From assembly GCF_000524195.1 (NCBI RefSeq), contig NW_020170382.1, positions 440,798 through 504,797 on the forward strand: 64,000 nt of DNA. Reading direction: 5' to 3'. This DNA comes from Echinococcus granulosus (lineage: Eukaryota > Platyhelminthes > Cestoda > Cyclophyllidea > Taeniidae). The translations under genes were made by a program, and so were the position numbers. The notes below the pieces were generated by a model. The model did not search any database. It saw only the letters and a program-made list of their open reading frames with translations, and had not been told where the DNA came from. Shown one piece after another: positions 35,520 to 48,769 of the stretch (positions are counted from its first letter, which is position 1; each line of letters opens with the position of its first letter).

Positions 35520-35860
35520 AAAACCATCACGCCCGCTGCACGGATGCCAGCCCGGGAGCTCATTGTGAGGATGACGGCAGGCTTGGCCGCATCATTGACC
35601 AAGGCAGTCAATCAGGGTAGTACTGGAAGACTATCAACGGTCCTAGGCACATCCGCCCTTGTATTAGCTCGTCATTGTTTTTTTATGTAAGCTCTGCATC
35701 GTCAGGATCCTTGACTTCTCTTTACTGCGGGCGACAAGGTGGCCTGTCACTTTTAGTCGACACACATGCCGTAGTCAATCCTGTCCAGACACCGATGGTC
35801 AAGGTGACAGGCTACAGAGGTGGGACGTGTCAGCACAGAGTAATGCGTTGTGATAAGTGA
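35520..35860 (+). mobile_element. Gypsy gag/protease fragment
   Basis: About 35690-35800 encodes GGLSLLVDTHAVVNPV, which fits a decayed retropepsin active site (LVDTGAEVS in live gypsy elements), preceded by a degraded linker. The DNA just upstream (from about 35525) has HHARCTDASPGAHC in one frame, resembling the Cys/His end of flatworm gypsy gag. No LTR or RT is joined to it, so it is an isolated fragment, not part of the 28.6-31.3 kb element. Confidence 0.55.
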
Positions 35861-37165
35861 AATTTCCCGTGAACCCGTAGTTATCTCTTTGTACAGAAGA
35901 CTTCAGACACACTAAGGATATGGCGACGGGTAAGACATTTTAGCGATTTAAATGCAAACGCTTCTGGTTGGCTGATTGCCTATAAGGTAGTAAGATCCGC
36001 ACCCATGGCCTCAGCATTTATTCAGTGCTGTGAAAATTTCAACATGGAAGAGTTAGGGTATGCTGGATATCACTAACAGCTCTCCACGTTGAATGCTGCA
36101 CTGAGTTGATGGAGCGTTACACCATGGAAGGTGCTAATTTTCTAGACCTCATCAATACATTTGTTGAAATCCGAATCCATTGGTCTACTCTTGATGCTTG
36201 TGTTTCATCACCAATGACAAGGAAAGGCAGGCTGTCCCAGGCGGGTTCAGTCATGCAAACGAGTCTCCCCATGCCGAAGCTTCCTAGGTATTGGTTAGGT
36301 TCTGGAATAAGCACATAAATGGAACAAAGGACTAAGCAAGAAGGAAGGCCAGTCTCCACTTCTTGAATTTCGATTCTTTTCGTCTTTTAACATCCTAAAC
36401 ACTGCTTCAACTTAGGCGTCCCTCGTACTCTTCACCGCTGATTACAATGAACAACCGACTTTGTCGTTCTTTGGTTCCATGGAAGTAACACAGCGCGCTC
36501 TGGCCGTCGACTGCACATTTAAAGGGGGAATGACTCACACCTCCCTCCGAAGAGGATCTGCACATCACACTGGCGGCAACAGGCGCATCGCACACCCGCT
36601 TTTAGTGACCTTCGGTGCCTTGGCAACAAAGGGAGCGCAATTTTCTGCTTCTAATGCCAGCAGATAGGCATGGATTGACATCGACTTTATTAACGAGCTG
36701 GCAAATCTCCCACTTCTTTTAGTGGTTTTGAGAATATTGTTTTACTTTTAATGCAAAAATCGTTCATTTCATAACCCTGTAGCGGGAAATAATTGTCCTC
36801 AAGAAAATGAAGTATCATCCCTGTTACAATCAATAAGGCGCTGCGATTGTCTTCTTAGGCCTACAAAGTAACAGGGTAAACACCAAGGTATCCAGTGATG
36901 CCTGTCTTCCAGTGCTCTCCAGCGGAGTCTGTAAAATCCTCGTTTTTTGTGTCTTTTCAACTCATACTTGTCCACGGGTCAATATTCTTTTCTGCTCATT
37001 GTATTTCGTTGCATACCCGAGCCCTGAATCTACTTGTGTTTCGAGTGATTGGTATATTTTTTTAAAAAAGGAAAAAAACACGTTTCAAATCGTTGACAAT
37101 TTGAAGTTGTAATGCCTCAACTGTTTAACTCTCGCTTTTAACAAGGGGTTGATTAGGGGCTCCGT
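35861..37165. other. Intergenic, containing dispersed repeat copy 2
   Basis: No gene recognised. It contains the second copy of the repeat found in the PAM intron (about 36225-36345). The rest is unremarkable AT-rich sequence. Confidence 0.5.
36030..36345 (+). repeat. Dispersed repeat, copy 2
   Basis: Same orientation as copy 1 at about 25.1 kb. The best-conserved part is 36230-36345 (GGCAGGCTGTCCCAGG, GAAGCTTCCTAGGTATTG, CTGGAATAAGCAC, AAAGGACTAAG). Homology further upstream is uncertain. Confidence 0.6.
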
Positions 37166-38650
37166 CATCGTACCCCAGCCGGGTGGCCTGACATCTGGAG
37201 CAGGTTGGTAGCCCCAAGCCCTTCTGTGTGTGTGCAGTACATTTCCTACCCTAGAATTATGACTTATTTCGTCTTCACGGAAGTCTCAAGATGCTACACA
37301 ACAATTTATAGGGCTTTGGTTCTGGCAGCAAGATAATTTTCTTTTAAAGAAGCGCCGTTATTTTGCTGGCCTACTTGAATAGTATCTAACTCTAACCGTA
37401 TAACTGCTCTAGGCATTCGTTAACATTCCCATTCAAGATATCAAAGGTAAATGGCTGGTGGGCTTATGATATTTTCACTTTTAAAGCCACCATACGAGTT
37501 CATAACTTAAAAAGTGTTTTATTGCTGCGTTGGAAGGAATACAGTGCAAAATGATCCATTGCATTAGCTCAATTTTTGGGTGCAGAAGTGACACCTTTTA
37601 AATTCAACGTATTTGCGACTTTTCTCGTCTCTTACTTTCCCAATATCAGTGGAAAAGTCCCAATACTTGTTCGAGATGTTAGTAGCCCCTAGCCTTACTC
37701 TACATCGGCAGCGCATATTTTACCCAAGTATTGTGACTTCATTCGTCTTCAGGAATGACCTGGGACGCCGTATCGGTGGCGGCGGAAAGTGGACCCAATC
37801 CTAAAGGTCGAATACCCTAATTTCTATTACTTAATGCTAAATCTTGACGTAGCGGAAGAAGGGCATATGCTGCGGATGGGACAGTCTGCGACGAGTCCTG
37901 GCAACTACCCCAGTCCCGCGTTCTATGCGAATGCTACTAACAACTGAAGCGACACGAGCTGTGACGGTGAATCATGTGGAAAAGGTCGTTACAGAGCTGT
38001 CTACGGTATCTATATGAAGATGTCAATCATGTAGACACGCGATACCTCCTTCGCCTCCCTGCTCATCGGACAGAACCCAGATTGCTTTGTCTGAGCTGCA
38101 CGGAAGTGAAAAGTGACAAGGAGGAACAGACATGAATCTTTTAACTTTGCGAAACTATTTCAAGCACTGCCTTTTATTGCATGACTTCATGCTGGCCAGT
38201 GTTCCTAGGACCATTGCTTGACATGCGTGATGGCCAGCGTATGCCTTCTTCTACAATATAGTTCCCAAAGGGGACGAAACTCCAGATCCAGTAGAATTGC
38301 CAAGAGTTTCAGTCAGGCGTCTTCTTAGTTGTGCTCAATTTCGATGACTGGTGTGGTTGGTTCGTAGGTTTTTTTGTTTGTAATGCGCCGGCCAGGTTTT
38401 ACGATTAACGCGGGTGACTAACCAAGAGGATTGCGGGGGACGTTGGTCAAAAGGAGTGAGTCGCTACACAAATCCTTGATTATTTTCTTAACTTTTTATT
38501 GTGGTGTCAGGGGTATTTAAAGCTTAGCCATACCAATAGCCTTCAGCCTTCCTCTACGTCGACAGCGCATATTCTGCCCTAGAATTGCGGCTTCTTTCGT
38601 CTTCAGGGATGCCTAGAGGCACTACGGATGCTCCCCATTCTTAAATGTAA
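37166..38650 (+). mobile_element. TRIM-like element, copy A, with a neighbouring solo terminal unit
   Basis: A terminal unit of about 130 bases occurs three times in the same orientation: about 37190-37320, 37680-37810 and 38530-38650. The last two share GACAGCGCATATT or close variants and a TTCGTCTTCAGG-type core. They flank a non-coding interior of about 700 bases that recurs between the terminal units of copy B (48.8-49.7 kb). Two short direct repeats around a short gene-less interior is the layout of a terminal-repeat retrotransposon in miniature. Confidence 0.6.
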
Positions 38651-41302
38651 ATTTCCAACATCTGATACCACTTCTCTAACCTTTGGGAATAAATGTCCAA
38701 AGGGTTCTGAGTAGAATTTGGCTGAAATTCATAGGCATTTTTTAAATACTACGATATGCTATATATAAATAAATGGATGTATGCTTAAGATAAATGCACT
38801 ACTTTCCATTTAAAAGTAGGGCTTTCCATGAGTTCCACATTTCGCGTTTCTGATTTTTAATCAAATCCCTTAACAATACAGCAGCGCTTTATACCATTTA
38901 GCCGATTTCCACTTGTTACCACCAAGTGGATACTTGCGTCCTCCCCACACAAACATGTCCCGGTAGCCCCGAGGCGCTTGGGTTCACATCAGTCGAAAGG
39001 GTTAGTTACCCTAATCCCACCGGTTGGAAGCGTGCCAGATGCATCCAACCGCTGCCAACTCTGTGGTTTAAATCTTCCAAAAACACTGCAAACCGACTTG
39101 CAGTGTTGGCTTTTTCCGCAGACAGTGTCCAGCATTGATTTCGATTGCATACTTTCGGAAGCACAGCCAACAAATTCACTTCGTCCCCTACCCTGTGACT
39201 CAGTTGCCTCACGCATTGTGAAACTGCCATTTATGTAAATGGTACTAGTTTTACAAAGATTAATAAATATGAGAACGACTAATTAAGCAAACAGACGGTT
39301 AATAGGGCACAACCCTTAACCTCATTTTCACAATCTTCACACTTCAGCTTCTTCTGAAATAAAGAAAACGACTTGTTACCTAAAGTTAAAAAAAGTCAAA
39401 TTTTAGTTTATGCAAAGCTAGTTGAGACAAACACTCTGTTATGTCTATTAATCACATCAAAAGTACCTACATTGTCCTTTTTGCGTGGAGGCACTATCTG
39501 CAAACAAGACAGACTGGATGCATGACTGTAGGATCTTTCGATTCCACGCAGACACAACACAGTCGCCTACTTTAATTCCTATCTTACTGTGAAGAGGCGG
39601 TTAGGTTTGACAGCCAAGAGTGCTTATTATCAAGCTACGAGGACTAACTTCCTCTTTGTTAGCGGCACAGGGCATAACAATGCTACAAATGCTCCTCTTT
39701 CTCTTCAAACGAGACGCCTAGCTTCGTAGGCATTTGATTAACTCACCCTCTTTACACGGTCCATTGCGCCTTGCAGAAAATTCAGCACAGGTCCCTAAAG
39801 GGCAGCAACATTAAGGAATGTGCTTTTCTTGGCGTCAGATCTAATGATAAAGCAGTCTACAGCTTAATGGCGCTTGGGTTAAGCGATTTCGAGATTATAC
39901 AATTGAACCTACCCTGTATGTCGTGCGTTCCTCCTCCTTATGTAAAAAGGGGCATCAAACAAGCATTGCTCTTAGTTTTTTATAAAAAAGTAATTGCGAT
40001 CAAGATCCTCCCCATCTACGCCAAAAAAGTACTTCTGCTATCTACCTTCCATCTGTGACATCCTACCTTTGCCATTGCATACATAAAAAAAGAACATGTC
40101 TGTGTTTAAAGAAATGTCTAGAATGCCATCTTTTGTAACGCATAATTTGCGATCCAAAACAAAATTTCAGGAACCTAACCCTCGTGTGAAAAGGTAAACC
40201 GGATCCCTTTTGGGAAGGGTAAAGGCTGTAGGTCGATTTCAAACCAAACAATCACTTTAAGATGCTTAGACACTTGATCGCAAAACAAATTGTCTTATCA
40301 ACTCAGAAATTAGGATAAAAGGGACTACGGAACAGTTTCACTGATACTGAGCTAGGTGGATACGAAGGGAGAAATATAACGGAAAAAAAATTTGCAAATT
40401 ACCCACTGCGCCTCCGTAATAGGTGGATCGACCATCTTCACGCCGCGAATTGGCTTTATAGACTTGATATGCCAGGTTTTTTGGCTTAAGCAGTCACGCG
40501 CCATTCACGTGCCCGCAGTCATCAGGTGGCCTGGTCGCGCCGACTAGTGTGACACCACATGCGCGAGAGCCCGCATTTAGCGGATCTCTCTTCTCAACCG
40601 AGGCGGGTATCATGCAACTATGATAGGGCCAGTTGATTGCCCCCTGTTATCTGGGCTGTCGCTAAGTCCAGTTTTAATGGCTACCACCACGGCAACGCCA
40701 AACTTGTTACGCAGTATGGACCACTCTGTTCGGTGAAGGGATTAAATTATTAATTGGAAGTCATTTTATGGGGCAATTTTACGGACAACTCAATGCAGAA
40801 TTTCAGCTGTTACGTATTAGGCAAATCCATTTTTTTATGAAGCTAAAGAGTTCCACCCCAATTCACTTTCCCTAACAAAATCCCAATCATAGGACCATGC
40901 TGATATCCATTTCCTAAAACTGTCAGTTTTATTTTCAATTAATGGTGGAATACTGTTGTGTGCCGGAAGTACACATTTCACCTCCTCCGAATTACAGGAC
41001 CATTAGGCGACCTCTCTTGTCAGCTGACTCCTATCAATCGTTTAACAGGTCATTCCCTGCACTAGAGTTTACAAAAACATGATAACCTGATATTAAAATG
41101 GATACACATATTTCCTCCGAAATAAACATGACTTAGGCCATGTTGACACTAGAACGAATCTGCTCTGCGCTAACTGGTCTCCCTTTAAGTGGAGACGCCA
41201 CATTCACAGTGGACTTCGGTGAGTGGAGCGGCACAATGTTGGCACTACTTAACGGCGTAATGGGACGCGTGAAATGACGAAAAAAAACATAAAATCAAAC
41301 AC
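38651..41302. other. Intergenic region; no gene recognised
   Basis: AT-rich overall. A patch at 38978-39238 has a frame with RCQLCGLNL, a single CxxC that could be the relic of a zinc finger, possibly retroelement-derived, but this is too short to support a call. About 40430-40640 is GC-richer with no frame of note. Confidence 0.45.
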
Positions 41303-41308
41303 TTTATT
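41303..41308 (-). terminator. Poly(A) signal AATAAA of the micro-exon gene
   Basis: AATAAA on the minus strand about 140 bases beyond the stop at 41450 of the gene transcribed in this direction. Confidence 0.5.
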
Positions 41309-41449
41309 TGAGATACAAGGTCATAGTTGGAGGGTGCGCGACAACTGGGAAATAAGCAACCAAATTAGAACACTGGCGCGCACGGAAGGTAGTGGTAAAG
41401 AAGTAGTTTTGTACACACGCTGTTGAAAACATTGAAGCAGCGGACGCAT

Positions 41450-42464
41450 CTATTCCGACTTTCCTTTCTCCTCACCCTCGCCTTCGTGGTGTGGCTGACT
41501 TTGCTCCTCCACCCCCTCCTTCGCCTCCTGCTTGTGGTCCTCGTCTGAAAGCAAAATACGATTTTGTGTGTTGGTAGGGGCTTTCCACTCAAACCTGTGT
41601 CCAAATTGAGGTGCAGACTAACCTTTCACTGCTGCTGGCTCCGCCTCTTTCTTCTCAGAGGTGGAGGCCTCGCCGCTTCCTTCCTTCTTCTCTTCAACTT
41701 TTACTCCCTTGTCGTCCTTTCCATTAGCCATCGGCTCAGACTTTCTCTCCTTCTGATGACAAAATAGACAAGTTGTATTCGCACAAAAGTTACTTCATCT
41801 GGAGGTATTCAATGTGTCGTACTAAACGCACCTTCTTCTCAGTTTTGCAGGAGTGTTTCTGCAAGCAAAAGCGGTAGTTTATTTTGTGCCAAATGAAATG
41901 CTTTCATAAAAATTAAAAAGTTCCTGATACTTACTGCATGAAAGTTTGTCATTTTCTTCATCCAACTTCGCACACTGAGCTTCTTCTACAGGAGGAAATT
42001 AAACTGTCAATTCCTCTATCATTAAGAGTAGGTGGAGACAGATTAGATAGGTCTAAGTGCATTGAAGAATGTCAAATGCATTTGTCACACTTTATTTCAC
42101 ACCTTGGATTTTTCTCCCTTAGCCTCTTCATCGCCCTAAAAGCAAAGGAAACCATGTGTATTTTCCTCTGTTAAATCCATCTTTAGGTATTCCAATTCTG
42201 CATCATCAACCAACCGCTTTATCCTGAGCTGTCTCCTCGCAGGCTGGTGTTTCGGGCGCACCATCAGTCTCAGCTGCAACCTTTCAAATAATATTGGAAA
42301 AAAATTTCACATTGAAGTTTGAAAATTCTACTCCCGTCATGCTTGGGTGGAGATGGGGCTTAGTGTTAATTATAGCGCGTATCAAGCATTAAGTTGACAA
42401 CAGAAAAGGTGGCAAGGTTGAATGAAGGTCTTACTTCAGGAGCCTCGATTTCAACCTCAGTCAT
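41450..42464 (-). CDS. Highly charged 143-aa protein encoded by micro-exons
   Basis: Exons on the minus strand: 42464-42435 (30 nt), 42280-42215 (66), 42135-42103 (33), 41985-41935 (51), 41858-41832 (27), 41752-41623 (130), 41544-41450 (95). The first five are multiples of three in phase 0; the total is 144 codons. All have GT and AG borders, and AATAAA lies about 140 bases downstream. The product starts MTEVEIEAPE and is acidic. A basic core, KKLSVRSWMKKMTNFHA then KHSCKTEKKKERK, is encoded by exons 4-5. It ends in a Lys/Glu-rich tail (EKKEGSGEASTSEKKE; EEKGKSE). No signal peptide or membrane helix; probably disordered and cytosolic or nuclear. The core resembles an amphipathic calmodulin- or lipid-binding helix. 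Family unknown. Micro-exons were found by eye, so one or two could be wrong or alternative. Confidence 0.6.
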
Positions 42465-45400
42465 TGTGCACCTCCACGCAAATAAATCCAATCCACCGCC
42501 GAATTTGGCTCATGGGCGATCCTCCAATCCTTATATTGAAAGGGGGCGCGTGACGGCAATTGGTTCACTCCAGGCTGCTTGAGTAGCCAATCCCCTCGCA
42601 GCCAGTTGTGTTTGTGCCGTGAGAGTGGTTGGCAGCCAGGGTGGCGGGGGGGGGGGGGGGGTGGGGATTTGGCCTGCATACACACACCTGCATGTATTCC
42701 ATCCGTGCCTTCATTGTCTGATTGCGTGATGCACTAGTCATTACTGTTATGGGGTGTTGTCAGAAGCCTCGTTCGAATGGGACTGGGCATTAATCATCCA
42801 ATCGCTAGCGCCCAGTTGGGCTCTCGGAGTCGGTTAGAAAGTAGGGCGAAGGCTCAAGTCACACGTCACCAAGCTTTTCAACCACAAAGTTGTTAAAGTG
42901 GCTGAGGCAAAGCCCATCTAGCAAAACTTCATCTCTTAATCGTCAACCCCTCCCCGATCGGGCACTACACAAGTTGCAGTGATTCAGTTACCTCAAAAAA
43001 CTGAGACTGATAAAAAAGATAGTTGTTTGTTTCTTCTGCATTAGGACTATATTCCAACTGAGTGTTCGTTTATTCATTTTAAAAAGTTGATTAAAGCAAG
43101 GAAAGTATCTATGAACCATATTTGTTTGTCAGAGGTGGAGCTTTTTCACCTCTCATTTGCTGACGGGTCTTTGTCAAATTTTCTGCAATTCGGAGCCACT
43201 TCGAAACCGGATGAGACAGCATCCTCCGTAAAATGAGTGCCTTGCCCTTCTAAAGTGTCAAGAGTCTGAATTAAGGGATGAACAAGATGACGGTAAAAAG
43301 GTGTATTTTTGAACCTGTCTGAAATAAGATATTTTTAATGGCAGTTTAAGAATCCCAATTTTTGAGGGTCAAAAGATGTGCGTGGAAATAACTCTGGGTA
43401 GGATACGGTTAAGTGAGTTTCCTATGCAGCATTTGATTCACTGGTAAACTTTGCTAGAAAAATTTCCCTCCTAAAACCACATTCACACCCTTTTCTCGTA
43501 AAAATTTCACTTTTACATGATTCGATGATAAAGTAGCTAGCCGTATTCTTTTTCATCACTTGGATACATGCTTTTTCTGGACAGAAGAATGGTCCGCTCA
43601 AATACTACTAGAGGGAACAAACTACAGATCATCCACTTAGAGAATTTTCTGGGGAATTCATCCTCGAATCGTTGCCAAAATGAAGTTGATTAAAACATTC
43701 CATTAAAAATACTACTAATTTGAGCCTCACTCTCTAAAATGCAGGAATAATAATGGCTCTAAAGTTCTCCCGTTGAAGACCTTGAAACTCGGAGAGAGAT
43801 TTTCAATTGTGCCATTGTTTTTCTAGTTACCTCTACTAAAACGATGCATCCACAGGAGTCCAAGTCCAAGTTACTAATAAGCCACATCGGGATGAAAGAT
43901 TTATTTTCATACCAGTGCAGAAGGGCTGAGGGGTTTGGGAAGTTCGGAAAGCCATCCGGCCAAGCGGAAGTGCAAACAGCGGGCACAGCACACTTTTGCA
44001 CTCCTCTTCCTTCAAATTCAAGGTTTTGCATTTACGCCAGCACAGGTTTTCACAATGAAGGCCATTCGTTGGAATTCCTAATTTCTATTTCAAAACACTG
44101 TTGCTAAGATGATGATACCAGTCTGAGTTAGTTAGCTGGATACGTAAAGCCGGTTGCCCTGTCTCAGTGATAAATTGAACTTGTAAACAAACCGCCCACC
44201 TCCTTCTTCTGACTCATTTAACCGTCCCCCACCTGGATCCCCACTTTAGCTAGTACGCTTAAGCTAAAAAATGGCGGTTATTTTCAAAGGAGTTAGCTAT
44301 CCCGAGCTGAACAACGACATCGCTTTGACAAACAGAAGAACTCCGCCAGTGGGAAAAAATATGTGTCATCGAAGTACACAACAAAAAACGCTGTTCATTC
44401 ACCTTTTCCGCTCCTATCAACGTCTTTTTGTTCATTGCTTCTTCTGGGGTTGTTATTGTCATCAATACCTCATTTTTTCGGCTAATGGGAGGTTTGTAAG
44501 TTCGCTGAATAATGGTATTGTTATGGTCACCAAGGCAGCCATTGTGTCATGTAGTCATGGAAATAATTTTATGTTGGCTTGCCAGAATTCTACATTCACT
44601 TCAAACCATCCACTATGGGCTAAGCAAAAATTTTTAGCGCGCAGACAAATGGAGGAAGCAAAATGTGCTTTATCATCGCCATCTTCCTTTGCTCTCCAAG
44701 ATACATGTACCCATGGGGGCACTGGTTCTACACTTTTGCATTTCCATTCTCATTTTATGGCAATTAAATTATGTTTACTGATGGTGGATAAATTCACAGA
44801 AATCACTTTTTTTGGTTAAGCTCGTGGTATTTTCAAGTGGTGAGAGACCGCACAGGGAGGACCGCAAGCCAAACAATTAGATGAATGGGTGTCTTAAAAT
44901 ACTGAATGTCACAATGGTATAAACACTAGGTGTTTTCCATGCACCCAATCCATTCCATTAATCTCATCCATTGTCTACTTTTATAATCGCGCTGTTCTCA
45001 CCAAAATAACTTATTTTTAGTAGTTTTAACATTTTTAAACAACCTCGAATGCTTCATTAACGTTACCAGTACACAACAAGAACACTTGACCACCGCAGTG
45101 GTGGTACTAGTTATTAATTATTTGCCACGTTTCCTCCTGGAGGGTGAGAGGGGACTCGACAGCCCCAGTTCAATCGCTTTGTTGTTCTGCTAATAACACA
45201 AGTTGTCATCAGTATTTGCAGGTTAAATTACAGAGATAACTAAAAGCAAACCATTCACCTATTATCATCTATCATTGCTTTAAACCGCCCTATTCTACCT
45301 TCTACACAATTTGGTAAACAGCTGGCAATAAATGATGAAAAGTTTATCACATTATTGTGACATTAGGTTAAAGTCAGAACACTGTGCGGTCATGTGTAGG

Positions 45401-48400
45401 CCAGCTGGTTAGGCTGAGTTAATAGCGGTGCATTGAGGCTATCGATAGAACATCGCCATCAACCACCCAAATCGGTGGTGGTTTACCTAAACTCAGAGAT
45501 TTTATTATCTGACAAAGTACTGAGCCGTCAGTAAGCTAGTGGGTAACGTCTATTTTGACTCACTCTCAAGCTGCTGGCCCAAGTGTCTGCGCACATTAGA
45601 CCGGGATTGACCCACTTGAGACTAGTGCAGTGAGGTACGCCTATCCATGAAGGCAGCTTATCACGCTATCTCTCAGTGACTGCATTTAAACGCCCCCAGA
45701 CTTGCCTACTTTACACGTTTACGAAGTGGACGGTCAATGGACGTATTAATGTGTAAAAGTCGTGATTCATAGTTGATGTGTTTGTGACCAATGCCTTTTG
45801 GGTAAACAATGCATGCAATGTGCTTACCACAAAAAACGGCTGCCAAGCTTTGCTTTATTAAAGGAAAAATATTTAAGCCAGATTGTGTAAATCCACACAT
45901 TTATAATGTAGTATTTAATCCTAAGTAACATTCAGGTTTAGTTACTGGAAGTTGGACTTAGTAGCAAGGATGCACTAAAATTCTTGTAACACTTTTGCTG
46001 GATTATTCCAGTAAGTAAGTGGAAGTAGATGGCCATTTTCCTGCAAAATCCACTAGCAGTGGCTTGACTTTATGCTCCATTCAATTAATTTTACCTCCTT
46101 TTAACACCTTCTTGCGTAGTCATAAAGTCTTGGCTGGAATACACCTCGAGGGCAATCTTAGTGACCAACATCAAACCGGCGTAAATACTTATTTACGTTA
46201 GATTTGTACACACCCTAATAGAAATCGAGTAAACTTTTTCAACCACCCAACTGAACTGAAGGTACGTAGATATTAAATTCTTTAACATTGTTCACATTTG
46301 GTGTAGTAACTTTTGTACATAATTTCATTGCATATATTTAAGTTACCAGGTTTCTAAAAAAGTCCGTTGATTCACACAGGCCAGATTTGCTGGAAAGACC
46401 TCTCACTTTCGGGACAAATCTTTTGGTTCACTTAAACCTGCTTGAGGTCAGTCCATTGTGACTTCTATAAACTGTAGCTGTGGTGGTAATAAACTTAACC
46501 TCAGCCACCTACATTTCTACCTCGTGTATATTTCCCATCCAAATGCCTATTTTATTTCGAAGGAGATTGTTTAGCCCTAGTGCTAGGAAAAGGTGGCGAT
46601 CGTGCCCTTAGGAAATATCATCGCGGGGACGTGGCAGCAAAGGCATTATCATCCTTCCTCTTTCCTACCCTCACGGACAAGTTTTGCAGCGGCATGAGAT
46701 GATGTACTAGCTTGTAACACGGAAAATGCGACCTTCTTTCCACTGATTCATTAGGTATAGCTATTTTTCTGAAGGATTGTATCGTGCATGTTCCATTTTT
46801 TGCATTGGTCAAGTAGATCTCAGCCATAACTGCTGCTTGTTCTTTAAGAAGTGAAAATTCATGACAAAAATTGCATATGCTGTGCCTCACTAATACACAC
46901 ACGCAAAGAAAAGTCTTGAAAGGATGAAGTGGTGCGTCCCTCGAAAACGTAGGATGAGTTAAGAGTGGGTTGTTCGGACATGACCAATGATACCTTCTTA
47001 TCACAAGTCAGTGGACACACTGTGCTTTCCCACTAGCGCCTTTTTATGACGTAGGTGGGGAAAGGGAAGATCAAGGTGATATTATGCAAAACTTATTGTC
47101 ATCTGTCAGCGTAAAACGACTTCCGCTTTCCAATTTGGTGTTGGTGAAAGCTAATTTCTCCATCAATCACATTAAAATTTACTGAAAATAGCTTTTCACA
47201 CCATCTTTAAGTATTTTAATCAGTAGTGAATCGTAGCCTCTCATTACCACTAAGAATAGAAGGCTTTTTCAAAACTGTACATCAGCATTTTTGACTGAAT
47301 CATTTGGTTGTGGGCGGTACCTGCCACCACCGCATGCTTTGCCTACTCCAAGGGCTGCTAAACAAATTTAATGAGAAATTAGTTTCTACAGACTTGAAAG
47401 CGAGTAGACAGCAGACAGCCTCGACCTATGCCCATCAAGTTCAACAGAAAGTAGACAACTTTAGGGTTGGAAGTTGGGAAAGGATAGTATGCGCAAAGTT
47501 TACCACGTTGATAGGCCAATGTATTCCTATCTAAACCTAATAATATATACATATAAGCAATTGCATGCATACAATAAGACCTCAGAAGTGGTACCAAGTC
47601 ATTGTAGTAAACATCATCGGAACCTGAAATCTTCTACTACGCATCTAAAGAATGGATATATAAGTTAGGCATTTGGACCATTCTCTGGCTGTTTTTCGTT
47701 AAAACACCTGTGATTTTTACGCAAAACTCACATTTTGGCATGCGCTCATCACCTGAAACTCCATGCTATGATTTAATAAATGCAAGGCATGTTATGTACA
47801 TGATTGTGTATTGCATAGTGAAAAGACATTCGGTGTCATTATGCCAAGCGCTAATTCAGGTAGGCAGTCAGGCGCAAGACCCGAGTCAATGTGTTTCACT
47901 ACCCACCACTACCACCACCACCGGCACTGCAAATAACAAACCTTCCTGTTTTTACAACGCACAAGCACTTAGTATTTGTACTGTCACATTATCAGGAAGT
48001 TGGGGGTTAAAGGTCGTCCCCATTCGGTGGCGCAGCTGAATCCCACGGACTTGGTTGCAGAGGTAGTGTAATTATATGACAAAAAGTAACACTCCACCAT
48101 CAAGTTGTTTTTCCTGTTCTATTGTTGTGTCTCACCCTATAGGGGGTGACTAAGGGAACAGAGTATGATATCTTATTAACTAAAATTGTCAAATATTTTA
48201 ATCAAAATTTTTGCGGCCGCTCTAAACTAATGCCATTTAAAAAAAGTAAACATAGTCCAAATTTAGGGGAATTTTGCCTAATTTTAATTGAATTTAACGT
48301 GGTTTATTAAGCAAAGATGGATTGAATGACTATTTGCATAAGCAGTGAGGTCGCCAATTTCATCTAATCTACGGTCGCTTTTTGGGAAAAGTTTAGTCAC

Positions 48401-48769
48401 GTCTGCTTCACCAGAAGGAAAAACATATTTAGTTGGGTGGACAAAATCGCTGAAGGTGATCTCTGCAACTTATGTGTGTGCGTGTGTGAGGATGTGTGTG
48501 CCCGGGTGCTTGCAATAGTCAGCACCCACTTGACCGTGTCCAACAGGCAAACCGCTGCCAATCAAGTAAACTCTGTTGGAGGATGAAAGGGCAACCAAAA
48601 CATAGCTGAAAATTGTACTTTACGACTCCATCAGAAGAAGAAATAACAAATTAAGTGCATTTCAACATCATCTTCCACCTCGGATACACTTCGTGAACTT
48701 TGGGAAAAATCCCCTTCAAGAACGATATGTAATGCTTTGTTTATTCGCTTGGCTCTTGATTTTGGCTTC
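42465..48769. other. Long intergenic region; no gene recognised
   Basis: Contains the probable promoter of the micro-exon gene (42465 to about 42900, GC-richer, with a G run), then about 6 kb of AT-rich DNA. The longest frame, 44271-44819 (182 codons, plus), has no domain, no similarity I recognise and composition like its surroundings. I see no splice-linked exon set. CA/GT-rich tracts occur near 48.47 kb. Confidence 0.45.
42646..42661. repeat. Homopolymer run of 16 G
   Basis: Sixteen G in a row, about 180 bases upstream of the first ATG of the micro-exon gene. Its length may be a sequencing error. If real it could form a quadruplex near the promoter. Confidence 0.9.

Noticed and set aside
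41365..41604. 79-codon minus frame with RRRR and KK runs
   Set aside because: It is another frame of the last exon of the micro-exon gene plus its intron; the exon chain with consistent phases explains the region better.
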